From NCBI RefSeq assembly GCF_027947595.1, contig NZ_CP116257.1, positions 4,712,001 through 4,776,000 of the forward strand: 64,000 nucleotides of DNA, read 5' to 3'. A program made the position numbers and the translations under genes. The stretch is from Streptomyces lienomycini (GTDB lineage: Bacteria > Actinomycetota > Actinomycetes > Streptomycetales > Streptomycetaceae). Shown here in pieces: positions 41,237 through 50,713 of this stretch (within the stretch, counting starts at the first letter, position 1; every line of letters starts with the position of its first letter). The notes below the pieces were generated by a model, which saw nothing but the letters and a program-made list of their open reading frames with translations, ran no database searches and was not told the DNA's origin.

Positions 41237-42172
41237 TCAGCCCGTCGGGGTCTGCTGGGTGCCCGTCGTGTCGAGCGCGGCGACGCTGTACGCGGCGTAG
41301 TTCCGGTAGGGGTCCCGGCCGGTGAAGTACGGCGTCAGCTGGGCGTCGAGCTCCTCGGGGGTGAAGGTGCCGTCGGCGGCGGTGAACTTGTGCTCCACCG
41401 TGGGCGGCGCGAGCAGGGCGACCATGTCGCCGTAGACGACGAAGACCTGCCCGTTGATCCCGTCGGCGGCCGGTGAGGCCAGGTGGGCGACCAGGGTGGC
41501 GACGCGTTCGGGGGCCATGATGTCGAGGCCGCCGGGCGCGTCGACGCCCTCGCCGAAGGAGTCGGCGGTCATGGCGGTGCGGGCGCGCGGGCAGATGGCG
41601 TTGGCGCGCACCCCGTAGCGGGACATGCCCTGGGCGGTGGCCAGGGTGAGCGCGGTGATCCCGGCCTTGGCCGCGGAGTAGTTCGGCTGACCGGGGGCGC
41701 CGAACAGGAAGGCCTCGGAGCTGGTGTTGACGACCCGGCCGTAGACGGGGGCGCCGGACGCCTTGGAGGCGGCCCGCCAGTGCACGGCGGCGGCGCGGGA
41801 GAGACCGGCGTGGCCCTTGAGGTGGACGCGGAGGACGTCGTCCCAGTCGGACTCGGAGAGGTTGAAGAGCATCCGGTCGCGCAGTACGCCCGCGTTGTTG
41901 ACGACGACGTCGAGGCCGCCGAAGGTCTCCACGGCGGCCGCCACCAGGCGCTCGCCCATGGACCAGTCGCCCACGTCACCGGTCACGGCGACCGCGCCGG
42001 CGCCCAGGGCCTTGATCTCGGCGACCACGTCGTCGGCCGCCGGGCCGACGTCGTTGACCACCACGTTGGCGCCGAGTCCGGCGAGGGCGAGCGCCTCGGC
42101 CCGGCCGAGTCCCGCGCCCGCACCGGTGACGACGGCGGTACGCCCCTCCAGGGTGGTGTTCGTGGTGCTCAT
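41237..42172 (-). CDS. hsd4A: Hsd4A-like 3-hydroxyacyl-CoA / 17-beta-hydroxysteroid dehydrogenase
   Basis: 311 aa. TGAGAGLGRAEALALAGLGANVVVNDV, LRDRMLFNLSESDWDDVLRVHLKGH, catalytic YSAAKAGITALTLATAQGM, and the C-terminal TPYFTGRDPYRNYAAYSVA. The match in order and motifs to Rv3502c/Hsd4A is close; this enzyme handles the side-chain 3-hydroxyacyl-CoA and 17-hydroxysteroids. Last gene of the nine-gene side-chain operon, convergent with the TetR gene. Confidence 0.83.
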   Translation of the reverse strand: MSTTNTTLEGRTAVVTGAGAGLGRAEALALAGLGANVVVNDVGPAADDVVAEIKALGAGAVAVTGDVGDWSMGERLVAAAVETFGGLDVVVNNAGVLRDRMLFNLSESDWDDVLRVHLKGHAGLSRAAAVHWRAASKASGAPVYGRVVNTSSEAFLFGAPGQPNYSAAKAGITALTLATAQGMSRYGVRANAICPRARTAMTADSFGEGVDAPGGLDIMAPERVATLVAHLASPAADGINGQVFVVYGDMVALLAPPTVEHKFTAADGTFTPEELDAQLTPYFTGRDPYRNYAAYSVAALDTTGTQQTPTG

Positions 42173-42275
42173 GCTGCCTCTTTCCGTGTTCCTGTTCCGG
42201 TGTCGCGTGGTGCGTGACCGGTCGAGCCGATGTGGTCGTAGGGGGGCGCCCGAGGCGCCGGCGGGCGGACGGTGC

Positions 42276-43064
42276 TCAGGCGAAGGCGATCGACACGGAG
42301 CCGAGTCCCTCGAACTCGGCCCGGAACTCCTCCCCCGGCCGCACGTCCACCGCCCGGGTGCACGAGCCCGGCAGCACGACGTGCCCGGCCTCCAGGCGCA
42401 CCCCGTAGGAGGCCACCTTGCGGGCCAGCCACGCGACCGCCTCGGTCGGGTCGCCCAGTACGGCGCTGGTGTTGCCCCGGGCGATCTCCTCGCCGCCCCG
42501 GTACAGGACGGCGGCGACGTCGGCGGGGTCCAGGTCGGCCGGGCGGACGCGGGCGGCGCCGAGGAGCACCCCGGCGGAGGACGCGTTGTCGGCGATGGTG
42601 TCGGCGAGACCGATCTTCCAGTCCCTGATGCGGCTGTCGATGAGTTCGATGCTGGGCACGACGTACTCGGTGGCGGCGAGGACGTCCGCGGTGGTGCACC
42701 CCTCGCCGGGCAGGCTCCGGCCGAGCACGTACCCGATCTCGACCTCGATGCGCGGTTGGCAGTAGCGGCCGGTGTCGACGGGTGTCCCCTCGGTCAGCAC
42801 CATGTCGGAGAGCAGGTGGCCGTAGTCGGGTTCGTCGACGCCCATCATCTGCTGCATGACCTTGGAGGACAGGCCGACCTTGTGCCCGTGGACGGTGACG
42901 CCGTCCGCCTTCAACTGCTCTCGGATGTTGAGCAGTTGGATCTCGTACGCGTCGGTGGCGTCGATGTCCGGCCAGGTGGTGGTCAGCGGGTCGACGGGGG
43001 CCCGGTCGCGTTGTGCGGTGCGGAGCAGTTCGGCGGCCTCGGCGCGCTGTGCGGGGTCAAGCAT
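42276..43064 (-). CDS. hsaE: HsaE-like 2-hydroxyhexa-2,4-dienoate hydratase
   Basis: 262 aa. 2-keto-4-pentenoate hydratase/OHED family: HGHKVGLSSKVMQQMMGVDEPDYGHLLSDM, RIEVEIGYVLGRSL and FDGLGS-like end (FEGLGSVSIAFA). HsaE hydrates the C6 dienoate released from rings A/B, feeding HsaF. It is placed in the side-chain operon, away from hsaF at 62940. ATG 43064 overlaps the MaoC stop by 8 bp. Confidence 0.86.
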   Translation of the reverse strand: MLDPAQRAEAAELLRTAQRDRAPVDPLTTTWPDIDATDAYEIQLLNIREQLKADGVTVHGHKVGLSSKVMQQMMGVDEPDYGHLLSDMVLTEGTPVDTGRYCQPRIEVEIGYVLGRSLPGEGCTTADVLAATEYVVPSIELIDSRIRDWKIGLADTIADNASSAGVLLGAARVRPADLDPADVAAVLYRGGEEIARGNTSAVLGDPTEAVAWLARKVASYGVRLEAGHVVLPGSCTRAVDVRPGEEFRAEFEGLGSVSIAFA

Positions 43065-43908
43065 CGGGGGTCTCCTCGCGGGTCGGTGCGGCGGGGCCCC
43101 GGTCGGGGGCGAAGCGGGCGCGGCCGCCGGAGAGCACGGTGCGTCCGTCGTCGGCCGCCGCTTCGAAGCGGACGCCGGTGTCGTCACCGGTCCAGCCGTG
43201 CAGGGCGAGCGGGTCGCCCGGGAAGACGGGGGCGGCGAACCGGGCCTGGAGTTCCGCCAGGTCGGCGGGGTGCGCGCCGAGGGTGTCGGCGAGCGGCAGC
43301 AGCGCCGCGGCGAGGGTGCACAGACCGTGCAGGAACGGCCGGGGCATGCCCGCCGCCTTCGCCGCCCCGGGGTCGATGTGCATGGCGTGCCGGTCGCCGA
43401 GCAGCCGGTAGAGGGCGGCCTGCCGGGAGTGCGTGGGCACGGTCAGCCGGTGGTCGGTCGGCCGGTCCGGGCGGCGGGGGGCGGAGGGGCCGCGCTCGCC
43501 GCCGAATCCGCCGCTGCCGGGGGCGAAGATCGACCAGGTGGCCGTGAAGCGGTCGCAGTCCACCTCGACGTCGAACACGGCGGCGGAGCCCTTGTCCCAC
43601 ACGGCGGCGACCCGCGCGGACGTCACCAGCTCGCCGGAACGCTCCAACGGGCGTTTCACGGTGAGGCGTTGGCTGCCGTGCACGGCGGTGGTGACGTCGA
43701 ATGCGCCGAGAGCGCCGAGGGCGTCGGGCGCCCACTGGGCGAGGGTGAGGGCGAAGGTGGGCAGGACGCGCAGGTCCCGCTCGTAGACGAGGTCCAGCCG
43801 GTCGGCCGGGGCGCCGACGGCGAGGGCGTACAGGATGGCGTCGCGCTCGGTGTAGGAGACGGTGCGGGTGCCGAGGTCGTGGCCGTGCCACGCGCGGGTG
43901 CTGGTCAT
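43057..43908 (-). CDS. MaoC-like double-hotdog enoyl-CoA hydratase (Hsd4B-type)
   Basis: 283 aa. Double hotdog: an N-half (YTERDAILYALAVGAPADRLDLVYERDLRVLPTFALTL) and a C-half with the hydratase-2 motif YRLLGDRHAMHIDPGAAKAAGMPRPFLHGLC (D and H catalytic). Hydrates trans-2-enoyl-CoA of the side chain; Hsd4B pairs with Hsd4A in Rhodococcus. ATG 43908 overlaps the ltp2 stop (ATGA). Confidence 0.84.
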   Translation of the reverse strand: MTSTRAWHGHDLGTRTVSYTERDAILYALAVGAPADRLDLVYERDLRVLPTFALTLAQWAPDALGALGAFDVTTAVHGSQRLTVKRPLERSGELVTSARVAAVWDKGSAAVFDVEVDCDRFTATWSIFAPGSGGFGGERGPSAPRRPDRPTDHRLTVPTHSRQAALYRLLGDRHAMHIDPGAAKAAGMPRPFLHGLCTLAAALLPLADTLGAHPADLAELQARFAAPVFPGDPLALHGWTGDDTGVRFEAAADDGRTVLSGGRARFAPDRGPAAPTREETPDA

Positions 43909-45089
43909 CGGTGGTCGGCTCCCAGGATCAGGCCGCTGGTGGGGACTCCGGTCCCGGCGGTGACCAGGACGTGGCCGACGCCGTCCGGCTGGTTCACGGA
44001 GGTGCCGCGGACCAGGCGGACGCCCTCGGCGATGCCGTTCATGCCGTGCAGGTAGGCCTCGCCGAGCTGCCCGCCGTGGGTGTTGAGGGGCAGCCGTCCC
44101 CCGAGTTCGAGGTGGCCGTCGGCGATGAAGTCCTTCGCCTCGCCGGGCTTGCAGAAGCCCAGCTCCTCCAGCTGGGGCAGGACCAGCGGGGTGAAGTGGT
44201 CGTAGAGGATCGCCGCGTCGACGTCGTCGGGGCCGAGGCCGCTCTGCCGGTACAGCTGCCGCCCGACCAGGCCCATCTCGGGGATGCCGGTGATGGTGGG
44301 CCGGTAGTAGCTGGTCATCATGTGCTGGTCGGCGCCGAGGCCCTGGGCGGCGGCGCGGATCAGCGCGGGCGGGTGGGGCAGGTCGCGGGCGCGTTCGGCG
44401 GAGACGACGACGAGGGCCTGGCCGCCGTCGGTCTCCTGGCAGCAGTCGAGCAGCCGCAGCGGCTCGGCGATCCAGCGGGAGTCCCGGTGGTCCTGGAGGG
44501 TGATGGGGCGGCCGTGAAACCAGGCGGCGGGGTTGTTCGCGGCGTGCTTTCGGTCGACGACGGCGACGCGGCCGAAGTCGTCGGTGGTGGCGCCGTACTC
44601 GTGGAGGTAGCGGCGGGCGAACATGGCAACCCACTGGGCGGGGGTGCTCAGCCCGAACGGGGTCATCCAGGCGTAGGCGGCCCGGTCGGCGGTGGTGTCC
44701 ATGGGGCGGGCGGCCTGGCCGAGCCCGTAGCGTTCGCCGGAGCGCTCGTTGAACGCCCGGTAGCAGACGACGACTTCGGCGGCGCCGGTGGCCACGGCCA
44801 TGGCCGCCTGCTGGACGGTGCCGCAGCCCGCGCCGCCGCCGTAGCCGATGCGGGAGAAGAACGTCAGGTCGCCCATGCCGGTGTTGCGGGCGAGGTGGAT
44901 CTCGGAGTTGGTCTCGGCGGTGAAGGTGACCAGGCCGTCCACGTCGGCGGGGGTCAGGCCGGCGTCGGCGAGGGCGGCGAGCACGGCCTCGCAGGCGAGC
45001 TGGAGTTCGCTGCGTCCGGAGTTCTTGGAGAACTCGGTGGCGCCGATGCCGACCACGGCGGCGGCCGGGGAGAGGGTGCCGGTGGTCAT
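43905..45089 (-). CDS. ltp2: Ltp2-like retro-aldolase (thiolase fold)
   Basis: 394 aa. Thiolase-fold lipid-transfer protein lacking the thiolase nucleophile; GYGGGAGCGTVQQAAMAVATG, Tyr296 in AILYDHFTPL and Tyr346 near LGEAYLHGMNG, corresponding to the catalytic tyrosines described for the Ltp2-ChsH2 complex. It releases propionyl-CoA from the C22 17-hydroxy-20-carboxyl-CoA, giving the C19 ring steroid. ATG 45089 overlaps the chsH1 stop (ATGA). ChsH2 DUF35 partner is encoded at 46674-47672. Confidence 0.9.
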   Translation of the reverse strand: MTTGTLSPAAAVVGIGATEFSKNSGRSELQLACEAVLAALADAGLTPADVDGLVTFTAETNSEIHLARNTGMGDLTFFSRIGYGGGAGCGTVQQAAMAVATGAAEVVVCYRAFNERSGERYGLGQAARPMDTTADRAAYAWMTPFGLSTPAQWVAMFARRYLHEYGATTDDFGRVAVVDRKHAANNPAAWFHGRPITLQDHRDSRWIAEPLRLLDCCQETDGGQALVVVSAERARDLPHPPALIRAAAQGLGADQHMMTSYYRPTITGIPEMGLVGRQLYRQSGLGPDDVDAAILYDHFTPLVLPQLEELGFCKPGEAKDFIADGHLELGGRLPLNTHGGQLGEAYLHGMNGIAEGVRLVRGTSVNQPDGVGHVLVTAGTGVPTSGLILGADHR

Positions 45090-45544
45090 GGCGTCGCCTC
45101 CCCGGGCAGGCGCACCGTCACGGTGCCGGTGACGTGGGCGCCGATGCCGTTGGTGCCCTTGACGGCGACGTCGACGTGGTGGTCCGCGTCGGACTTCGCG
45201 GTGACCGTGCCGGTGAGCACCATGGTGTCGCCGGGGTGGTTGGGGGCGCCGAGCCGGATGCGGATGGCCTTGACGACGGCGGCGGGTCCGGCCCAGCCGG
45301 TGACGTAGCGCTCGACCAGGCCGTTGCTGGTCAGGATGTTCATGAAGACGTCCTTGGAGCCGCGCTCGCGGGCGAGTCCGGGGTCGTGGTGCACGTCCTG
45401 GTAGTCGCGGCTCGCGAGCGCCGTCGCGACGATCAGGGTGCGTGTCACCGGGATCGCCAGGTCCGGCAGTACGTCGCCGACGGCGACCTCGGCGTAGGCG
45501 CGGGTGGCGGGGACGGCAGGAGTGGTGTCCTGGACGGGGCTCAT
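45086..45544 (-). CDS. chsH1: ChsH1-like MaoC enoyl-CoA hydratase subunit
   Basis: 152 aa single hotdog with TALASRDYQDVHHDPGLARERGSKDVFMNILTSNGLVERYVTGW. ChsH1 forms the C22 hydratase with the MaoC domain of ChsH2. ATG 45544 overlaps the fadE28 stop (ATGA). Length and motifs match Rv3541c. Confidence 0.88.
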   Translation of the reverse strand: MSPVQDTTPAVPATRAYAEVAVGDVLPDLAIPVTRTLIVATALASRDYQDVHHDPGLARERGSKDVFMNILTSNGLVERYVTGWAGPAAVVKAIRIRLGAPNHPGDTMVLTGTVTAKSDADHHVDVAVKGTNGIGAHVTGTVTVRLPGEATP

Positions 45545-46674
45545 GAGGCCACCGCCGCGCCGGTCAGCAGGGCGCCGAGCCGCTCCAGGTCGGCGCCCGC
45601 GCCGCCCAGGGTGGTGGAGATCTGCTTGCCCCACAGGAAGTGGCGGTGCACCGGGTAGTCGGTGTCGACGCCGATGCCGCCGTGCACGTGCTGGACGCGG
45701 TGGACGGTGTTCAGACCGGCCTCGGTGGCCCACCACTTGGCGACCAGGGCGGCCCGGTCGGCGTCCGCGGCGTCGAACGGTTCCCGCAGCGCGTCCACGG
45801 CCTGCCACAGCGTGACCCGCATCGCGTCGATGTCGATGTAGCAGTCGGCGAGTTGGTGCTGCACGGCCTGGAAGGTGGCCAGCGGGCGGCCGAACTGCAG
45901 GCGTCCGCCCAGATGGTCGGCCGCGTACCGCAGGGCGCCCTGGGCCACGCCCACCTGGACGGCGGCCAGCGCCACGGAGGCGTCGCGGACCAGTGCCGCC
46001 ACGGCGCCGTCGCCGGGTGTGCCCACGGCTTCGGCCGGGGCGCCGTCGAGGGCGAGGTGGCCGCTCATGTCGTGCGTGGTGGTCTCGGCGGGTTCCCGGG
46101 TCAGCCCGGGGGCGTCCGAGGCGACCAGGAACAGGCCGGGGCCCGCGTCGGTGGTCGCGGTGACCAGGACGTGCCGGGCGCCGTCCGGCGCGGGTACGAC
46201 GGCCTTGGTGCCGGTCAGCCGCCAGCGCGGGCCGTGCTGGACCGTGTCGTCCGGCGTCGCCCTGGTGCGGGGCGTGAGCGGGTCGGCGGGACCGAACTCC
46301 TCCAGCGCGACGGTCGGCCGTACCTCGCCGCTCGCGAGGCCCGGCAGCAGCTCCGCCCGCTGTCGCGGGGTGCCGTGCGCGGCGACGGCGAGACCACCGA
46401 CCAGGGCCGGCCACAGCGGTACCGGTGCCACCCTGCGGCCCTGCTCCTCGAGGAGGACGCAGAGCCCCGCCATGCCGAGTCCCGCGCCGCCGTCCGCCTC
46501 CGGCAGTACGGCGCCGAGCAGTCCGGCCGAGGCCAGGTCCGCCCAGAGACGGGTGTCGGTCCGGGTGGGTGAGGTCTCCACCTCGCGCAGCCGCTCGGGC
46601 GTCGCTCGGTCGGTGAAGATCTCCCGCGCCAGGTCACGGACCGCTTCGAGCTCTTCTCCCAGGGAGAAATCCAT
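45541..46674 (-). CDS. fadE28: FadE28/ChsE1-like acyl-CoA dehydrogenase subunit
   Basis: 377 aa. ACAD with GGRLQFGRPLATFQAVQHQLADCYIDIDAMRVTLWQAVD and VQHVHGGIGVDTDYPVHRHFLWGKQ, a pattern like Rv3544c FadE28. It pairs with FadE29 to dehydrogenate 3-oxo-4-pregnene-20-carboxyl-CoA. Placed between chsH2 and chsH1, unlike the mycobacterial order. TGATG overlap with chsH2. Confidence 0.85.
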   Translation of the reverse strand: MDFSLGEELEAVRDLAREIFTDRATPERLREVETSPTRTDTRLWADLASAGLLGAVLPEADGGAGLGMAGLCVLLEEQGRRVAPVPLWPALVGGLAVAAHGTPRQRAELLPGLASGEVRPTVALEEFGPADPLTPRTRATPDDTVQHGPRWRLTGTKAVVPAPDGARHVLVTATTDAGPGLFLVASDAPGLTREPAETTTHDMSGHLALDGAPAEAVGTPGDGAVAALVRDASVALAAVQVGVAQGALRYAADHLGGRLQFGRPLATFQAVQHQLADCYIDIDAMRVTLWQAVDALREPFDAADADRAALVAKWWATEAGLNTVHRVQHVHGGIGVDTDYPVHRHFLWGKQISTTLGGAGADLERLGALLTGAAVAS

Positions 46675-47672
46675 CAGGGTGCCTCCGTCGGGGCGGGCCG
46701 GAACACCGGCAGGGTCAGATCGGGGTCGGCGTCGAGCCAGTCGAGGACCACGGGCATGCCGATCGCGACGTCGTCGGGCGCGACCCCGGTCAGGTTGGTG
46801 ATGAGGCGGGTGCCCTCGGCGAGTTCGACGACCGCGACGAGCAGGGGGAAGTCGAAGGCCGGGTGGCGCGGGTGGTGGTTGACGACGTAGCTGTACACGT
46901 GACCGTGGCCGGAGGCCTCGACGGTGTCCCACTCCAGCGAGTTGCACTCCGGGCAGCAGGGGCCCGGCGGGTGGCGCAGGGCGGAGCAGGCGGCGCAGCG
47001 CTGGACGAGCAGCCGGTGCTGCCTGGCGCCGTCGAAGAAGAAGGCGTTGTCCCGGTTGATGGCCGGGCGGGGCCGCAGGGCCGGGGGCGGGGCGGGCTCC
47101 GTCAGCGGTTCCGGCTCTGGAGCCGCTGCCGGTGCCGGGCGGAACCGGAGGGTGCGCCAGCGCTGGGTGGCGACGGTCTCGCCGTGCTGGTCGGTGTACG
47201 TCTTGAGGGTGGTGACGAACCTGCCGGTGCCCAGCCCGGTCCGCTTCTCCGCCGAGATCGACTCCACGGTCTCGCGGACGGCGACGTGGTCACCGGGCTC
47301 CAGCTCGCGCAGGAAGGTGAACTCCGAGTCGGTGGCCACCACGGAGGTGTAGCCGCCCTCGTCGAGGAGGTCGACCAGTTCGTCGAAGCCGTCCCGCCCG
47401 GCCGGCGGGGAGACGGTTGCGGCGTAGCCGCGCATCGTCCATGCCTGGATCATCGAGGCCGGTGCCACCACGCCCCCGCGTCCGGTCGCACGGGCCGCCC
47501 CGGCGTCGGTGTGGACGGGGTTGGTGTCGCCCATCGCCTCCGTCCAGTGCCGGATCATCGGCTGGTTGACCGGGTCCTGGGCCGGGGTGAGGGGGCGCAG
47601 CTCGCGTCCGGTGAAGGCCCGCAGCCGCTCCTCGTACCCGGCGTCCCGACCGGTGTCCTCCCGCCCGGTCAC
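46674..47672 (-). CDS. chsH2: ChsH2-like fusion: MaoC hydratase + DUF35 OB/zinc-ribbon
   Basis: 332 aa. N-half MaoC domain (PMIRHWTEAMGDTNPVHTD), a Pro-rich linker (about 185-205) and a C-half DUF35 domain with zinc ribbon CAACSALRHPPGPCCPEC. Supplies the hydratase partner for ChsH1 and the DUF35 partner for Ltp2. GTG 47672 overlaps the fadE29 stop (GTGA). Length matches Rv3542c. Confidence 0.9.
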   Translation of the reverse strand: MTGREDTGRDAGYEERLRAFTGRELRPLTPAQDPVNQPMIRHWTEAMGDTNPVHTDAGAARATGRGGVVAPASMIQAWTMRGYAATVSPPAGRDGFDELVDLLDEGGYTSVVATDSEFTFLRELEPGDHVAVRETVESISAEKRTGLGTGRFVTTLKTYTDQHGETVATQRWRTLRFRPAPAAAPEPEPLTEPAPPPALRPRPAINRDNAFFFDGARQHRLLVQRCAACSALRHPPGPCCPECNSLEWDTVEASGHGHVYSYVVNHHPRHPAFDFPLLVAVVELAEGTRLITNLTGVAPDDVAIGMPVVLDWLDADPDLTLPVFRPAPTEAP

Positions 47673-48835
47673 GCGCCACGCCCCTTGCGCGGCAGGCCGA
47701 GGCCCTGGGTGGCGACCATGTCGCGCAGGATCTCGTTGACGCCGCCGCCGAAGGTGTTCACGACGCCCTGCCGGGAGAGCTGTTCGATCTGTCCGGCGAG
47801 GACGGCGCCCGGTGACTCGGGCCGGATGCGGCCGGCCGCGCCGAGGATCTGCGTCAGGCCGCGCTGGACGGCGATGTGGGTCTCGGTGCCGTACGCCTTG
47901 GCGGCGCCCGCGTCGGCGCCGGTCAGGGTGTCGGCGGCGACGGCACCGGTCATCTTCCAGTTCATCAGCCGCATCGCCTCCAGCCGGGCGTGGGTGCGGG
48001 CGAACTCCTGGCGCACCCAGGGGATGTCGGCCGTGCCGTTCTCCTTCGCCCAGTCCAGGACGCGTTCCCAGAGCTGGATCATGCGGCCGCCTAGGGCGGC
48101 GAGGCCGATGCGCTCGTGGTTCAGCTGGGCCGTGATCAGCCGCCAGCCGCCGTTCACCTCGCCGACGACGTCGGCCGCGGGGACGCGTACGCCGCTGTAG
48201 TAGGTGGCGGTGACGACCATGCCGCCCACCGTGCGGATGGGGCTCCAGTCGAAGCCCTCGTCGGTGGTGGGCACGATGAGGATGGAGATGCCCTGGTGTT
48301 TGGGGGCGTCCGGGTCGGTGCGGGCGGCGAGCCACACGTAGTCGGCGGTGTTGGCGCCGCTGGTGAAGATCTTGGAGCCGTCCACGACGTAGGTGTCGCC
48401 GTCGCGTACGGCCCGGGTGGTCAGCGAGGCGAGGTCGGTGCCTGCCTCGGGCTCGGTGTAGCCGATGGCGAACACGATGTCGCCGGAGAGGATGCCGGGC
48501 AGGAACCGCCTGCGGTGCTCCTCGGACCCGTGCGCCATGAGGGTGGGGCCGACCGTGTTGACGGTGACGAAGGGGAAGGGCAGCCCGGCCCGCTGGACCT
48601 CGTCGAAGAACACGTACTGGTCCTCGACGGACCGGCCCTGGCCGCCGTACTCGGTGGGCCAGCCGATGCCCAGCCAGCCGTCGGCGCCGAGCCGTTTGAC
48701 GACCTCGCGGAAGCGGTCGCCGCCGACGCCCTCCTCGCCGACGCGGCGGCGTTCGTCCTCGGGCATCAGGCCCGCGAAGTAGGCCCGCAGTTCCCGCCGC
48801 AGCTCGCGGTGCGCGGCGCTCTCACGCAGGTGCAT
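47669..48835 (-). CDS. fadE29: FadE29/ChsE2-like acyl-CoA dehydrogenase
   Basis: 388 aa. ACAD motifs AIGYTEPEAGTDLASLTTRAV, KIFTSGANTADYVWLAARTDP, ATYYSGVRVPAADVVGE and NTFGGGVNEILRDMVATQGLGLP, close to Rv3543c FadE29. Forms a heteromer with FadE28 for the three-carbon C22 side chain. First gene after the fadD17-like ligase, 39 nt gap, so it is probably in one operon with it. Confidence 0.88.
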   Translation of the reverse strand: MHLRESAAHRELRRELRAYFAGLMPEDERRRVGEEGVGGDRFREVVKRLGADGWLGIGWPTEYGGQGRSVEDQYVFFDEVQRAGLPFPFVTVNTVGPTLMAHGSEEHRRRFLPGILSGDIVFAIGYTEPEAGTDLASLTTRAVRDGDTYVVDGSKIFTSGANTADYVWLAARTDPDAPKHQGISILIVPTTDEGFDWSPIRTVGGMVVTATYYSGVRVPAADVVGEVNGGWRLITAQLNHERIGLAALGGRMIQLWERVLDWAKENGTADIPWVRQEFARTHARLEAMRLMNWKMTGAVAADTLTGADAGAAKAYGTETHIAVQRGLTQILGAAGRIRPESPGAVLAGQIEQLSRQGVVNTFGGGVNEILRDMVATQGLGLPRKGRGA

Positions 48836-48874
48836 GTCTCGTCACTCCTAGGTCGTCGCCCTGGTCGTCGCCGG

Positions 48875-50536
48875 TCAGGGCAGGAAGCGTCCGCGGCCGT
48901 TGGCGAGGAACTCGTCGCGCAGGGCGGTCTTGTCGTCGTCGGTCATCGGCGCGTACGCGGGGCCGCCGCGGCCCGTCCAGCGGTATACGGGGTCGTCGGT
49001 GCGCCAGCCGTCGAGCTGCATCTCCTTCCTGCGCAGCTTGTTGGAGCCCGTGGTGGGCAGCGCGTGCGAGACGCGGACGTAGCGCGGGGCGCCCTTGGTG
49101 CCCAGGTCCTCCTGGCGGGCGAGGAATCCGGGCAGGTCCAGGTCCTCGAAGCGGGTGCCGTCGGGGATCTCGACGGCGGCCATCACCTGGTCGCCGGAGC
49201 GGGGGTCGGGCACGCCGAAGACGCCGGCGGCGACGACGCCCGGGTGCCTGCGCAGGACGCGTTCGGTGAGCAGCGCGGAGATGTTCTCGCCGTCGACGCG
49301 GATCCAGTCCCCGGAGCGGCCCGCGAAGTAGAAGTAGCCGGCCTCGTCCACGTAGCCGAGGTCACCGGTCCAGTACCAGCCGTGCCTGACCCGTTCGGCG
49401 TTGGCCGCCTCGTTGTTCCAGTAGCCCTCGAAGCGGGCGGCGCCCTCGGTGTCGACGATCTCGCCGATGGCCTCCTCGGGGTTGCGCACCCGGCCGTAGG
49501 CGTCGAGCAGGGCGGGCGGACAGGTCCGGCGGGTCGTCGGGTCGACGATGCGGACGCCGTCGCGGGCGGGTCTGCCGAGGGCGCCCACCGGTCCGTCGGC
49601 GACGCGCTTGAGCATGCCGGCGCCCTCGCTGGACCCGTACCCTTCGACGAGACGGCAGCCGAACCGGGCCAGGAACCGGTCGGCGTCCTCGGGCGAGGCC
49701 TCGGTGCCGAAGGCGTGGGTGAGCCGGTTGTCGGCGTCGTCCGGTGTCTCGGGCAGCGCGAGGACGTAGCCGATGGCCTTGCCGACGTAGGTGAAGTAGG
49801 TGGCGCCGTAGTGGCGGACGTCGGGCAGGAAGCCGGACGCGGAGAACTTGCGGGTGAGGGCGATGGTGGCGCCCGCGCTGAGGGCCGGCGCCCACAGGGC
49901 CATCAGGGCGTTGCCGTGGAACAGCGGCATCGGGCAGTAGCAGGTGTCGGCGCGGGTGATGTCGTACTTGGCGCTGTTGGCGGCGCCGAGCGCGGCGAGC
50001 CTGCCCTGCGAGCAGATGGCCGCCTTGGAGGTGCCGGTGGTGCCGGAGGTGAGCAGGAGCAGCATGGTCGTGGTGGCCGTGACGTCCGGGGCGGCGTGCG
50101 CGGGTCCCCGCCCGGCGTGGGCGGCGAGGCCGGTCGCGTACCCGGGGTCGTCGACGACGAGGAAGCGGTCGCGCTTCACACCGACGTCCAGGCCGTCGAG
50201 CAGGTCGAGACCGGCCCGGTCGGTGACGATCAACTGGCACTCGGTGTGCCGCACTTCGCGTGCGAGTTCGGCGCCGCGCCGGGTCGGGTTGATGCCGATG
50301 ACGGCCGCGCCGGCCAGGGCGGCTCCGCCGAGCCAGAACACGTACTCGGGCACGTTGTCGAGGAGTACGCCGATGTGGAACGGCCCCTCGGTGCGCAGTT
50401 CGGCGGCCAGGGCGGCGCGGGCGGCGCTCTCGTCGACCACCTCGCCCCAGGTCCAGGTCCGTTCGCGGGTCAGCAGGCCCGGGTGGTCGTCCCCGGCGCG
50501 GGCGAGCAGCAGGTCGGCAATCGTCTGGTGTGGCAA
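48875..50536 (-). CDS. fadD17: FadD17-like steroid side-chain acyl-CoA ligase
   Basis: 553 aa. FadD17-type features: HIGVLLDNVPEYVFWLGGAALAGAAVIGINPTRRGAELAREVRHTECQLIVTD, LLLTSGTTGTSKAAICSQGR, EGYGSSEGAGM and RSGDWIRVDGENIS. FadD17 activates C24 and related side-chain acids. TTG 50536 has GAGAGGGA upstream. It heads a nine-gene operon down to hsd4A and carries an 18-bp motif 178 bp upstream. With the ligase at 15872, two CoA ligases could activate C24/C22 acids. Confidence 0.82.
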   Translation of the reverse strand: MPHQTIADLLLARAGDDHPGLLTRERTWTWGEVVDESAARAALAAELRTEGPFHIGVLLDNVPEYVFWLGGAALAGAAVIGINPTRRGAELAREVRHTECQLIVTDRAGLDLLDGLDVGVKRDRFLVVDDPGYATGLAAHAGRGPAHAAPDVTATTTMLLLLTSGTTGTSKAAICSQGRLAALGAANSAKYDITRADTCYCPMPLFHGNALMALWAPALSAGATIALTRKFSASGFLPDVRHYGATYFTYVGKAIGYVLALPETPDDADNRLTHAFGTEASPEDADRFLARFGCRLVEGYGSSEGAGMLKRVADGPVGALGRPARDGVRIVDPTTRRTCPPALLDAYGRVRNPEEAIGEIVDTEGAARFEGYWNNEAANAERVRHGWYWTGDLGYVDEAGYFYFAGRSGDWIRVDGENISALLTERVLRRHPGVVAAGVFGVPDPRSGDQVMAAVEIPDGTRFEDLDLPGFLARQEDLGTKGAPRYVRVSHALPTTGSNKLRRKEMQLDGWRTDDPVYRWTGRGGPAYAPMTDDDKTALRDEFLANGRGRFLP

Positions 50537-50713
50537 CGTCGGTCCCTCTCACCCGGTGGACGGGTCTGCCGGTGTCGGTACGGCGACGGGGCGCCGGTGG
50601 TGCGCCCGCGTTCCGTTGGTGGTGGTCGTACGGCGCCCTCTCGGGCCGTGTCCGCCCCCGGTCCCTCCCGCCGTCGGCGACGCTAGCCGCGGCCGGGGCG
50701 GCCGGGCCGGGGC

